Of a stretch of 37,760 bases of DNA, positions 6,917 to 14,445 are shown one piece after another. The first letter of the stretch is position 1; each line of letters begins with the position of its first letter. The notes below the pieces were generated by a model, which ran no database searches, was not told the origin of the DNA, and saw only the letters and a program-made list of their open reading frames with translations. Made by a program: the position numbers and the translations under genes. Origin of the DNA: a virus. The stretch spans positions 1 to 37,760 of IMG/VR virus record IMGVR_UViG_3300013100_000019; one strand, 5' to 3'.

Positions 6917-7244
6917 ATAGAAAAAAGGCGACCCAAGGGCCGCCCAGTTCCTCCCGGCACACACCACCACAGTGCTGTCGGGTCGCGACGAAGGTAGGAG
7001 GGCACACCACATGCAAACCACCTCCCTTTATCGCGCTGCCAAGACACGGATGTCTTGGGTTGCTGCCTTTTCCACCACAGATTAGGCAGCTGTTGCGCCA
7101 GAGGTGAGCAACGGATTGTTCGCCTCGGCACGGTGCCGGTTCGATCCCTAAGATCTAGCCGGCGTTTGGGCCCTTTCAAGCCACGCGGCAAATGTATCAC
7201 CACTACACGTCGCGGGGCACTGGCAACTTAGTAGGATTAATGCC
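6917..7244. other. Structured cro-cII intergenic region
   Basis: A 328-base stretch with no gene longer than 24 codons. It contains: a hairpin at 6927-6944 preceded by A6, which on the minus strand reads as a weak terminator; a 24-codon ORF (7011-7085); a perfect eight-base-pair hairpin with loop CGGA (7039-7046 with 7051-7058); a five-base-pair hairpin at 7126-7138; and a competing pairing of GCCGG at 7135-7139 with CCGGC at 7159-7163. In lambda the corresponding gap holds nutR. No clear boxA is seen here. Confidence 0.5.
7011..7085 (+). CDS. 24-residue ORF with a strong ribosome-binding site
   Basis: The ORF encodes MQTTSLYRAAKTRMSWVAAF plus four residues. GGAGGG lies eight bases before the ATG, better than for many longer genes here. 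The 20-base hairpin 7039-7058 lies inside it, so ribosome passage would open this structure. That is the layout of a leader peptide or a translated regulatory element. No family is recognised and it could be chance. Confidence 0.35.
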   Translation: MQTTSLYRAAKTRMSWVAAFSTTD

Positions 7245-7763
7245 ATGAGCCGAGTAGCTTTAAGCTGTGTTGATCGAGCGCAAAAGGAAATACTGACGCT
7301 CGAATTAGCCTTGTACCACGCCGCGCGGGACTATCCCGGCGGTGCCGCAGCAATCGCCGCCACCATCGGCCGCAATGCCACCACGCTGCAGCACAAGTTG
7401 TCTCCCACCCATCCCTCACACACCGTCAACATCCAGGAGTTCGGCGAGATTCTCGAACTGACCAAGGACCGTCGTATTCTCGATGCGGTGCACGCCCTTG
7501 TCGGCGACACGATCTGGCAGGAACTGGCTGAGGCGTACACCAACGACATGCCTGAGACCCTGACCACGGGTATCGCCATGTTTTTTCGGCAGGTCGCCGA
7601 TTTGTCCGAAACCTGGGCCAAGCACATTGGCGACGGCAAGGTCGATGACCGTGAGCTCGCTGAGATACGCCAGTTGGTGTTTCGAGGCATTCAGGGGTTG
7701 TTGGGCATGTACAACCGCGCCCGCTATGTCAACCAGACGACTTGTGGGGTGGAACGTGGCTGA
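7245..7763 (+). CDS. CII-like phage regulatory protein (CP76 family)
   Basis: 172 residues matching the Phage CII/CP76 family found in many Pseudomonas and enteric phages. The N-terminal ELALYHAARDYPGGAAAIAATIG segment with a following LSPTHPSHTVN turn is characteristic, and a helical C-terminal half carries ELAEIRQLVFRGIQGL. The family acts in the lysis-lysogeny decision or in early transcription. AGGA lies eight bases before the ATG. Its position after the Cro-like gene agrees, and its end overlaps the next gene by eight bases. Confidence 0.8.
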   Translation: MSRVALSCVDRAQKEILTLELALYHAARDYPGGAAAIAATIGRNATTLQHKLSPTHPSHTVNIQEFGEILELTKDRRILDAVHALVGDTIWQELAEAYTNDMPETLTTGIAMFFRQVADLSETWAKHIGDGKVDDRELAEIRQLVFRGIQGLLGMYNRARYVNQTTCGVERG

Positions 7764-7983
7764 TATCGCTGACTTCGCAAATGACCTGGTGCAAGAGCGT
7801 ATCGATCAGGCCGTCGCTGCACGCTTGGCGCTGATGTCCAACACAGCTCAGCATTCGTTGATGTTCTGCGACGAATGCGATGGCCCCATCCCCGAGGCCC
7901 GTCGTTTGGCACAACCCGGTTGCACGCTCTGCATTGAGTGCAAGACCGTCGATGATCAGAGGGCTGCCCGTTATGCTCGATGA
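7756..7983 (+). CDS. DksA/TraR-type zinc-finger protein
   Basis: 75 residues starting at GTG 7756, inside the end of the CII-like gene (the GTG and the TGA stop share eight bases). A C4 zinc finger is seen as CDEC and, 17 residues later, CTLCIEC. An N-terminal helix (ADFANDLVQERIDQAVAARL) precedes it. These features define the short TraR/DksA family of phages and plasmids, which bind the RNA polymerase secondary channel and mimic DksA plus ppGpp. It likely shifts host transcription during early infection, by family analogy. Confidence 0.82.
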   Translation: MADIADFANDLVQERIDQAVAARLALMSNTAQHSLMFCDECDGPIPEARRLAQPGCTLCIECKTVDDQRAARYAR

Positions 7984-10192
7984 TGTGATCAATCAGTTCG
8001 CGGACTATGGTCTTGAGCCCGCTCAACCCTTGGTATTCGGCAAGCTCACCCGCTGCAAAACCACCCAGGACAAAGGCAAAGAGAAAAACGGCTGGTACGT
8101 AATTCACGAACACCGCACTGAAAAAAACGAGACGCTGATCTTCGGCAGCTTCGGTGACTGGCGTTCTGGCGATACTCAAAAGATTAAGGTCAAGCCCGGA
8201 CGCGTGAGCCCTGAAGAGCGGGAGGTCATGCGCGCACGGCAGGAAGATGCCAAGCGTAAGGCCGCCGAGATCGCGGCCAACGCTTCACGCCGAGCTGCCA
8301 ACCGTGCTGCCGGCCTGTTCAAGCGCATGCCCGAAAAGGGTAAGAGCGCCTATCTGGATAGGAAGCAGATCGTAGGCTTCAAGGTTCGCTATGCACCACG
8401 TACCGGCGCATTTTTGGTGCCCATGTGCAATGTGCGCGACCAAATTGTCGGCCTGCAGGTGATCTTCCCGGCCAAGCAAGAAGACACTGGGCGGGATAAG
8501 CAGTACTGGCCGCCTGGTATGTCAAAAGAGGGCGCCTTCCACCTGATAGGCCCCCACCCAGAGCCCGGCGAACCGGTGCTGGTGTGTGAGGGTTACGCCA
8601 CGGGCGCAAGTCTGCACATGGCGACTTCGCTCACCGTTGCTATCGCCTTCGACGCGGGCAACTTACTGCCAGTCTCCAAGGCCATGCGCGAGCGCTTCCC
8701 CGGCTGCCCGCTGATCATCTGTCGCGATGACGACTGGAAAACCAAGCGTCCTAACGGTGAACCTTGGAACCCAGGCGAAGAGAAAGCCAATAACGCCGCG
8801 CTGGTTGTCGGCGGTCAAGTCGTCGCCCCGGTGTTCTCCGGCGCGCGCGAGATCAAGTGGACCGACTTCAACGACCTGCACATCGCCGAGGGGTTGGAGT
8901 CCGTCCGCCGCCAGGTGCTCGCGGTGGTCAAGCCTCCTGCAGCGGGTGGCTGGAAGGACCAACTGGCCCGCACCGAAAATGGCTCCCTGATCGCGCACAT
9001 GCAAAACGTCGAGCTGATCCTGGGCAATGACGAGCGCTGGGCTGGTGTCATCGGCTACAGCGTGTTCAGCTCCAAGATCGTCAAGCTGCGGTCTGCGCCC
9101 TTCGGCGGCGGTGCTGGTGACTGGGCCGACATTGACGACATGCGAGTGATGAAGTGGCTCGCGCAGCAATACAACCTGCGGGTCAAAGCCTCCCATGTGA
9201 TCGAGGCGGTCAGCGTGGTTGCCCACGACCACGCCTTCCACCCGGTGCGTGAGTACCTGGAAAAGCTGGAGTGGGATCGCGTGCCACGCATTGAAACCTG
9301 GTTGACCGACGTGCTGGGCGTCCAGGCCAGTGAGTATTCGTCCAAGGTCGGTAAGCGCTGGCTTATCTCGGCGGTCGCCCGTGTGATGCGTCCAGGCTGC
9401 AAGGCCGACTCCGTGATGATTCTCGAAGGCGGGCAGGGCGCCGGTAAGTCGACGGCCATGGGCGTGCTCGGTGGCGAGTGGTTCATGGACACGCCCTTTG
9501 CCCTCGGTGACAAGGACAGCTTCCAGGCGATTCGCGGCAAGTGGATCGTTGAGCTGGGCGAGTTGGACAGCTTCAACAAGGCTGAAAGCACCAAGGCCAA
9601 ACAGTTCTTCTCCGCCTCCACCGACACTTACCGCGAGAGCTACGGCCGCAGAACGAATGACGTGCCACGCCAGTGTGTTTTTGTGGGCACCACCAACCAA
9701 GAGGAGTACCTCAAGGACGCAACAGGCAACCGTCGTTACTGGCCGGTGTTCTGCAACAAGGTCGATCTGGAGCAACTGCGCGAGATCCGCGACCAGCTTT
9801 GGGCAGAGGCGCTGTTCTGCTTTGAAGCGGGCGATATCTGGTGGGTAAGCAAGGACGAATCCAAGATGTTCGCCGAGGCCCAGGACGAGCGCTTCGTGGT
9901 GGATGAATGGGAAGGACCAATTCTGGCCTGGATGGAAGAGTCGCAGATCGGAGAGACCGCCACCGGCAACGAGATCCTGACCCAGGCGCTGAAGCTGGAC
10001 TTCGGCCATTGGGGCAAGCCTGAGCAGATGCGAGTCGGGGCGATCATGCACCGGCTGGGCTGGCGCAAGCGGCGTATGCCCGCGCTGCCAAAAAGCGGAG
10101 TGCGTCCATGGGCATATGAAAAGCCTGCGGGCTGGGGGCGTGCGTCTGCGTTGCAGCAGGCGGTGATCGAGGAGCCTTGCTTCGATGATTAA
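7973..10192 (+). CDS. Toprim/VirE-type DNA primase-helicase
   Basis: 739 residues from the ATG at 7973, which overlaps the zinc-finger gene by 11 bases and has GAGGG nine bases upstream. The N-terminal half contains a Toprim domain with E206 (LVCEGYATG) and D252-D254 (CRDDDW). The C-terminal half is a VirE-family superfamily 3-like ATPase with Walker A GGQGAGKST at 486-494. Further motifs are GKWIVELGELD and a TTNQEEYLKDATGNRRYWPV block. Such fusions prime and unwind phage DNA at the origin. No N-terminal zinc-ribbon is present, unlike P4 alpha-type primases. The next segment (10576-10852) carries repeats that could be its binding sites. Confidence 0.9.
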   Translation: MLDDVINQFADYGLEPAQPLVFGKLTRCKTTQDKGKEKNGWYVIHEHRTEKNETLIFGSFGDWRSGDTQKIKVKPGRVSPEEREVMRARQEDAKRKAAEIAANASRRAANRAAGLFKRMPEKGKSAYLDRKQIVGFKVRYAPRTGAFLVPMCNVRDQIVGLQVIFPAKQEDTGRDKQYWPPGMSKEGAFHLIGPHPEPGEPVLVCEGYATGASLHMATSLTVAIAFDAGNLLPVSKAMRERFPGCPLIICRDDDWKTKRPNGEPWNPGEEKANNAALVVGGQVVAPVFSGAREIKWTDFNDLHIAEGLESVRRQVLAVVKPPAAGGWKDQLARTENGSLIAHMQNVELILGNDERWAGVIGYSVFSSKIVKLRSAPFGGGAGDWADIDDMRVMKWLAQQYNLRVKASHVIEAVSVVAHDHAFHPVREYLEKLEWDRVPRIETWLTDVLGVQASEYSSKVGKRWLISAVARVMRPGCKADSVMILEGGQGAGKSTAMGVLGGEWFMDTPFALGDKDSFQAIRGKWIVELGELDSFNKAESTKAKQFFSASTDTYRESYGRRTNDVPRQCVFVGTTNQEEYLKDATGNRRYWPVFCNKVDLEQLREIRDQLWAEALFCFEAGDIWWVSKDESKMFAEAQDERFVVDEWEGPILAWMEESQIGETATGNEILTQALKLDFGHWGKPEQMRVGAIMHRLGWRKRRMPALPKSGVRPWAYEKPAGWGRASALQQAVIEEPCFDD

Positions 10193-10550
10193 GCGAATCG
10201 ACGAGATGCTCAAGCTCTGGGCGCAGGATCTGCATTCGCCTGTGCCAGACGGTGCTGGCGGGCCGAGTGGCGGCAACATGATCGCCATGCTGATGGAGTG
10301 CAAAGGGGAGTTGATACGCGGCACGCGTGGTAGTCGGGTGCTGCTGGATGAATCGGCGGATATCGAGTTGATCGTCAACAAACACTTGGCGCCCGAGCTG
10401 GCCCTAGTGGTGATGGAACACTACTGCAACCACGAGAGCTTCCTCTCACAGAAAATGCTTCATTGCGGTTGCAGTGCGCCGACCTATTACCGTCGGCTAC
10501 ACGATGCCCATGTATCCATCGCCGGCACGCTGATGGGGAAGGCTGCATGA
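10185..10550 (+). CDS. Putative Q-like late regulator
   Basis: 121 residues, overlapping the primase stop by eight bases. The C-terminal part (SFLSQKMLHCGCSAPTYYRR followed by LHDAHVSIAGTL) looks like the sigma-like C-terminal helix-turn-helix of phage antitermination proteins of the Q/ArpU type. The N-terminus is helical. Its place at the end of the early right operon, before the late genes, is where such regulators lie. The presence of several intrinsic terminators in the late operon would require such an activity. The assignment is by pattern and position, not by a diagnostic motif. Confidence 0.5.
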   Translation: MIKRIDEMLKLWAQDLHSPVPDGAGGPSGGNMIAMLMECKGELIRGTRGSRVLLDESADIELIVNKHLAPELALVVMEHYCNHESFLSQKMLHCGCSAPTYYRRLHDAHVSIAGTLMGKAA

Positions 10551-11077
10551 TCCTCGGCGTCACTCCGCGTACTTCTGTCCTACTGTCCTGCCTTGTCCGA
10601 CTGCCATTTTGCGCAGTTGGACAGGCGCAGGCCGCGCCGTTGCTGGGCTGTCCTACTGTCCAACCTTTACCCGCCCCACGCACACATGAGCATAGCGGGC
10701 ACGTAGTCGCGCCCATGGCGCGCACGCGTGCTTTTAACTTTCTCTCTATACACAAGAGAAAAGTAAAAAAGGTAGGACAGTAGGGCAGAGCCCTGTATTT
10801 AGGCGCCTGTAGCTGTCCTACTTCGATCCAGAATAGTGGGACAAGTAAGACAGGGCACCAAAAGCGATAGCCGATTGAATGCGTTGTCCCTCCGTTGCAC
10901 CTGCGTCATACCCGTATGGCACCCGTATTGCTCCATGGCATTAAAACCTGCTTGCTGCCATGATAATCCACCTGTAAAAAGTACCCATCTTCGATAGGTG
11001 CGACCGCAAGCAGCGGGACACACCACCACACTGAACCCGGCCATTGCGCCGGGTTTTTGCGTTTATGGGGTAGGGCG
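10551..11077. other. Candidate replication origin with iterons
   Basis: A 527-base segment without a convincing gene. At least eleven copies of TGTCCTAC or close variants lie in both orientations: 10576, 10584, 10594, 10649, 10657 and 10814 forward; 10617, 10772, 10780, 10836 and 10845 reverse. Several are tandem pairs with no gap. An AT-rich stretch (about 10731-10771, with TCTCTCTATACACAAGAG and A-runs) lies beside the 10772 pair, as a melting element would. The place directly after the primase-helicase and Q-like genes fits an origin bound by that enzyme. The last part (10900-11077) holds no repeat and ends with a terminator. Confidence 0.55.
11034..11058 (+). terminator. Intrinsic terminator before the holin gene
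   Basis: AACCCGGC (11034-11041) pairs with GCCGGGTT (11048-11055) around a six-base loop and runs into five T. It separates the early right operon and origin region from the late genes and would need antitermination or a downstream promoter. Confidence 0.8.
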
Positions 11078-11422
11078 ATGACGAACGAGCAGCAAGCGCT
11101 TATTGATATGCCGATCTGGATGGTGATCGTGCTGTCCCTGGTCGGCGGCATATCCGGCGAAGCATGGCGGGCCGACAAAGCGGGGGTAAGTGGCTGGTCC
11201 TTGATTCGCCGCTTGCTCCTTCGGTCCGGGGCCTGCGTGGTCTGCGGGCTTTCCACCATGATGTTGCTGCACGCTTCGGGCATGTCGGTCCTGGCGGCGG
11301 GGAGCATCGGATGCCTCACCGCGATGGCCGGTGCCGATGTCGCCATCGGGCTGTATGAACGCTGGGCCGCCAAGCGGTTGGGCGTGTGCGATGTGCCGCC
11401 CTCGGGCAGTGGTCAGGCGTGA
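11078..11422 (+). CDS. Phage holin
   Basis: 114 residues starting MTNEQQALIDMP, with three hydrophobic segments at about 12-30, 52-72 and 76-94 and a short hydrophilic C-terminus. This is the profile of the holin family that lies upstream of the terminase genes in many Pseudomonas phages. It would form inner-membrane lesions that release the endolysin. The ATG at 11078 is preferred to 11057, which lies in the terminator tail. The endolysin and spanins lie 21 kb away, so the lysis functions are split. Confidence 0.75.
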   Translation: MTNEQQALIDMPIWMVIVLSLVGGISGEAWRADKAGVSGWSLIRRLLLRSGACVVCGLSTMMLLHASGMSVLAAGSIGCLTAMAGADVAIGLYERWAAKRLGVCDVPPSGSGQA

Positions 11423-11627
11423 TGCGCTGGAGGCCACGAAATACGTGGCCTGTAGCGCGACGCTTCAAAGTGGTGCACCGAAAGTCGCCGGGGACCCTGG
11501 CGGCATTCGAGGGACACGGGGCATGAAACCCGCGGGAAAGCGTTAGCGGCAGGCCCGCCAGCTTACTGAAATTCAATCCATTGAAATTGAAAGGTTTCCA
11601 TTGAAAAGCCGTTGAAAAGGAGGGCTT
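11423..11627. other. Gap before terminase, candidate cos region
   Basis: A 205-base stretch between holin and small terminase. It holds a hairpin AGGCCACG/CGTGGCCT (about 11432-11452), a GC-rich element with imperfect symmetry (GCCGGGGACCCTGGCGGC, about 11490-11507) and four TTGAAA motifs in 11592-11618. In lambda-type phages with Nu1/GpA terminases cos lies immediately upstream of the small subunit gene, so this is the likely place, by analogy. A 34-codon ORF (11422-11526) overlaps the holin stop but has no ribosome-binding site that I trust. Confidence 0.35.
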
Positions 11628-12233
11628 ATGACGGATTCACTGTTCCTGTCTAAAAGCGCTTTCGCGGTTCGCATCGGCAGGACGCCGAGCTACATCACCT
11701 GGCTGAAAGACAACAACCGCCTGGTGCTGTCGCCGGATGGCAAGAAGGTCGACGTGCTGGCAACAGAAGCGCTGATCCTCGAAACCGCCGACCCCAGCAA
11801 GGCCGCTGTCGCGGCTCGACACCAACAAGACCGGCTCCAGCGTGACGTTTACAGCCAATTGTCCCCCATGGTCGAGTCGACTAACACGGCTGCGCCGCCG
11901 CAGCCTGCTGGCGCGAAGAGCGGGCAACCCGACTTCCAGAAGGCCCGCGCGCACCGCGAGTACTACCTGGCCCAGCTGGCCGAAGCCGAGTTTCACAAGG
12001 TGCAGGGTTCGCTGGTGGATATGAAAGCGGTCACCACCGGGGCCTACAACGCCGGACGTTTGTTGCGCGATCAATTGCTCAGCATGCCCCCGCAATTGGC
12101 CCCAGAACTGGCGGCGATGACCGACCCTTGGGAAATTGAGCAGCACCTGACCAAGGCGCTGCGGCTGTCCCTCGAAGAGGCCGAGCGCATGTCTTCGGCT
12201 GACCTTGAACGCGATCTGATCACTACGAGTTAA
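11628..12233 (+). CDS. Terminase small subunit, Nu1-like
   Basis: 201 residues. The N-terminal 50 residues (LFLSKSAFAVRIGRTPSYIT and WLKDNNRL) form the winged helix-turn-helix expected of Nu1-type DNA-recognition subunits. A Pro/Ala linker near 80-100 leads to a helical C-terminal half (RAHREYYLAQLAEAEFHK) that would bind the large subunit. An AAGGAGG site lies just upstream of the ATG. It lies three bases before the large subunit. It should bind the phage packaging site and start DNA packaging. Confidence 0.82.
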   Translation: MTDSLFLSKSAFAVRIGRTPSYITWLKDNNRLVLSPDGKKVDVLATEALILETADPSKAAVAARHQQDRLQRDVYSQLSPMVESTNTAAPPQPAGAKSGQPDFQKARAHREYYLAQLAEAEFHKVQGSLVDMKAVTTGAYNAGRLLRDQLLSMPPQLAPELAAMTDPWEIEQHLTKALRLSLEEAERMSSADLERDLITTS

Positions 12234-12236
12234 CCC

Positions 12237-14237
12237 ATGCAGACGGAAAAACCTGACGGCGCTGAGGTGTACCGTGAGGCGTATTTCCGTGGGCTGCGTC
12301 CAGACCCCAGCCTCTGGGTGGACCAGTGGGCCGACGAGTACATGCGCATCCCGCGTGATACAGGCGCCGCCGAGCCAGGGAAATATCGCACCGTGCGAAC
12401 GCCCTACGCACGCGAGCCAATGCGTTGCCTGTCACCGGCTCACCCGTGCAAGCGTGTGGTAACCATGGTTGCCTCGCAGCTGATGAAAACCCAGATCGCC
12501 TTGAACTGGATCGGCGCGTTGATCCACATGGTGCCGTCGAACATCCTCACGCTGCTGCCAAGCCTGGGTCTGGCAAAGCGGGTGTCTTCGCGTATCGGTA
12601 AGACGATCAAGGCCACCCCGGTGCTGCGCGAGCGTGTGGCGGCGAGCCGCTCGCGGGACTCGCGCAACACCATGGACACCAAGGAGTTTGAAGGCGGCTC
12701 GTTGTACGTCACCACCGCCGGCTCTGCGGCCAACTTGGCCGAGCTGTCGGCGCGCTACGTGTATGGCGATGAGATCGACCGCTGGGAAGTCGACGTAGGC
12801 GAAGAGGGCGACCCCATCGAGCTGGCAGAAACGCGGGGCAGTACCTTTGGCCGTAATGCCAAGTTCTACTTCTCCAGTTCGCCGACGATCAAGGGCGCCT
12901 CGCGCATTGACGATCTGTTCGAGGGCAGCGACCAGCGTTACTACTACGTGCCGTGTCCGACCTGCGGGCACATGCAAACCCTAGAGTGGGAGCGGCTGCA
13001 TTACTCCCAGGACTTCAGCGTTGTGCATTACGAGTGCGCCGGGCCTGACTGCGACGTGCTGATTGAAGAGCACCACAAGGGCGACATGCTTGCCCGTGGT
13101 GAGTGGCGCGCCCATGCCAAGGGCGATGGCGAGACGGTCGGCTTCCACCTCAACGCGTTGTACTCACCGTTGGGTTGGACAGGCTGGAAGTCGTTGGCGA
13201 AGCAATTCGAGAAGGCGAAAAAGGCCCAGGCCAAAGGGGACCTTGAGCCCATGCAGGTGTTCTACAACACCCGTCTGGCGAAGGTGTGGGACAGCGCGCA
13301 AGAGCAGACCAAGGCATCGGTACTGATCGAGCGGGCGCGCCGGGAAGGGTTCTCCCTCGGTGCGATGCCCGCCGCCGTGATGATGATCACGGGCGCTGTC
13401 GACGTGCAGGCTGATCGCCTGGAGTTCATGGCGATGGGCTGGGGTGTGGGCATGGAACGCTGGGTCATCGATCACAGGGTGATCGCGGGTGACCCGTCGG
13501 ACGAGCGCACCTGGGCGGTGCTGGATGAACTGCTGAAAGAGCGGTACCGGCATCCGTGCGGTGTCGGCCTGGGCATTCTCGCGGTCGCCGTCGACTCCGG
13601 TGGTCACCACACCGACGAGGTGTACCAGTTTTGCAGGGTGCGGCGTTGGCGCAACATCTTCGCCATCAAAGGTGCGAGCAAGCCCGGTAAGCCGGTTATC
13701 GCTCAACGGCCGTCCATGGTTGATGTGACCTGGAAGGGCCAGACCGAACGCGGCGGCGCCGAGCTTTGGTTTGTCGGTACCGACACTGCAAAGGACTGGA
13801 TCTACAACCGCTACCCGTTCGAGTCCGGCCCAGGTGCGCTGCACTTTGCCAACGACCTGCCGGACGAGTTCTTCGCCCAGTGCGTGGCCGAGCGCAAGGT
13901 CGCCAAGTACGTGCGGGGTCACAAGCGCATCGAGTGGATCAAGGGCAAGGCCGAGCGCAACGAGGCCCTCGACCTGATGGTGTATTGCCTGGCGATGGCG
14001 CATTACCTCGGCATCAACCGGTATCAGGAACACGATTGGGACCGGGTACGGAACTCGCTAGCACAGGCCGGCTTGTTCGATGAAAAGGTGGTCGCTGCTG
14101 AGCGTGTCACGGTTGCCGCAGAGGCTCCCGCGACATCCCAGGTTGCGCCTCAACCCGTTGCCCCGGTCGCCCAACCGCGACCCGCTGCACCCCAACAACG
14201 CCGCAGCTCCACTAGCGGTTACCTGAAGAGACGCTGA
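12237..14237 (+). CDS. Terminase large subunit, GpA family
   Basis: 666 residues, the length of lambda gpA-type proteins (641 in lambda). The ATPase half shows an unusual Walker A region near 79-87 (ASQLMKTQIA) and Walker B in VYGDEIDRW near 176-183. A zinc-finger-like CPTCGH...CAGPDC insert follows at about 240-268. The nuclease half starts near 380 with TGAVDVQADRLEFMAMGWG, whose first aspartate is the likely metal ligand. The last 50 residues are a Pro/Ala/Gln-rich tail that probably contacts the portal. The enzyme cuts concatemeric DNA and drives it into the prohead. Confidence 0.95.
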   Translation: MQTEKPDGAEVYREAYFRGLRPDPSLWVDQWADEYMRIPRDTGAAEPGKYRTVRTPYAREPMRCLSPAHPCKRVVTMVASQLMKTQIALNWIGALIHMVPSNILTLLPSLGLAKRVSSRIGKTIKATPVLRERVAASRSRDSRNTMDTKEFEGGSLYVTTAGSAANLAELSARYVYGDEIDRWEVDVGEEGDPIELAETRGSTFGRNAKFYFSSSPTIKGASRIDDLFEGSDQRYYYVPCPTCGHMQTLEWERLHYSQDFSVVHYECAGPDCDVLIEEHHKGDMLARGEWRAHAKGDGETVGFHLNALYSPLGWTGWKSLAKQFEKAKKAQAKGDLEPMQVFYNTRLAKVWDSAQEQTKASVLIERARREGFSLGAMPAAVMMITGAVDVQADRLEFMAMGWGVGMERWVIDHRVIAGDPSDERTWAVLDELLKERYRHPCGVGLGILAVAVDSGGHHTDEVYQFCRVRRWRNIFAIKGASKPGKPVIAQRPSMVDVTWKGQTERGGAELWFVGTDTAKDWIYNRYPFESGPGALHFANDLPDEFFAQCVAERKVAKYVRGHKRIEWIKGKAERNEALDLMVYCLAMAHYLGINRYQEHDWDRVRNSLAQAGLFDEKVVAAERVTVAAEAPATSQVAPQPVAPVAQPRPAAPQQRRSSTSGYLKRR

Positions 14238-14238
14238 T

Positions 14239-14445
14239 ATGTCGTTTACTCCGAAGCACCTCGAAACCATCGAGCGCGCCATCGCACGCGGTGAAAAGAC
14301 CGTGCGCTACAGCGACCGTACGGTGGAATACCGCTCCATCGACGAACTGCTCAAGGCCCGCGACGAGATCCGCACGTCGCTGACCAACGCCGCCGGGCCG
14401 CGCTCACGCGTGGTTCGGCTCATGCATGGAGGCAAGGGACTCTAA
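14239..14445 (+). CDS. gpW-type head-tail connector
   Basis: 68 residues, the size of lambda gpW. The helix-hairpin-helix pattern is visible in LETIERAIARGEKTVRYSDR and in TVEYRSIDELLKARDEI. In lambda this protein sits below the portal after packaging and stabilises the DNA-filled head. It is placed between terminase and portal as in lambda, and its stop codon overlaps the portal start (TAATG). Confidence 0.88.
   Translation: MSFTPKHLETIERAIARGEKTVRYSDRTVEYRSIDELLKARDEIRTSLTNAAGPRSRVVRLMHGGKGL

Noticed and set aside
7133-7152. tRNA-like T-arm sequence GGTTCGATCCC
   Set aside because: The flanking bases do not form a T-stem (GCCGG cannot pair with CCTAA) and no acceptor stem or anticodon arm is found.
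8663-10381. 572-codon minus-strand ORF opposite the primase gene
   Set aside because: It is a long antisense shadow of a GC-rich gene; the plus-strand frame has clear Toprim and Walker motifs.
10547-10783. 78-codon ORF overlapping the Q-like stop (ATGA)
   Set aside because: Its sequence is largely the translation of the TGTCC repeats and has no family-like features; the repeat array explains the bases better. Not excluded as a small gene.
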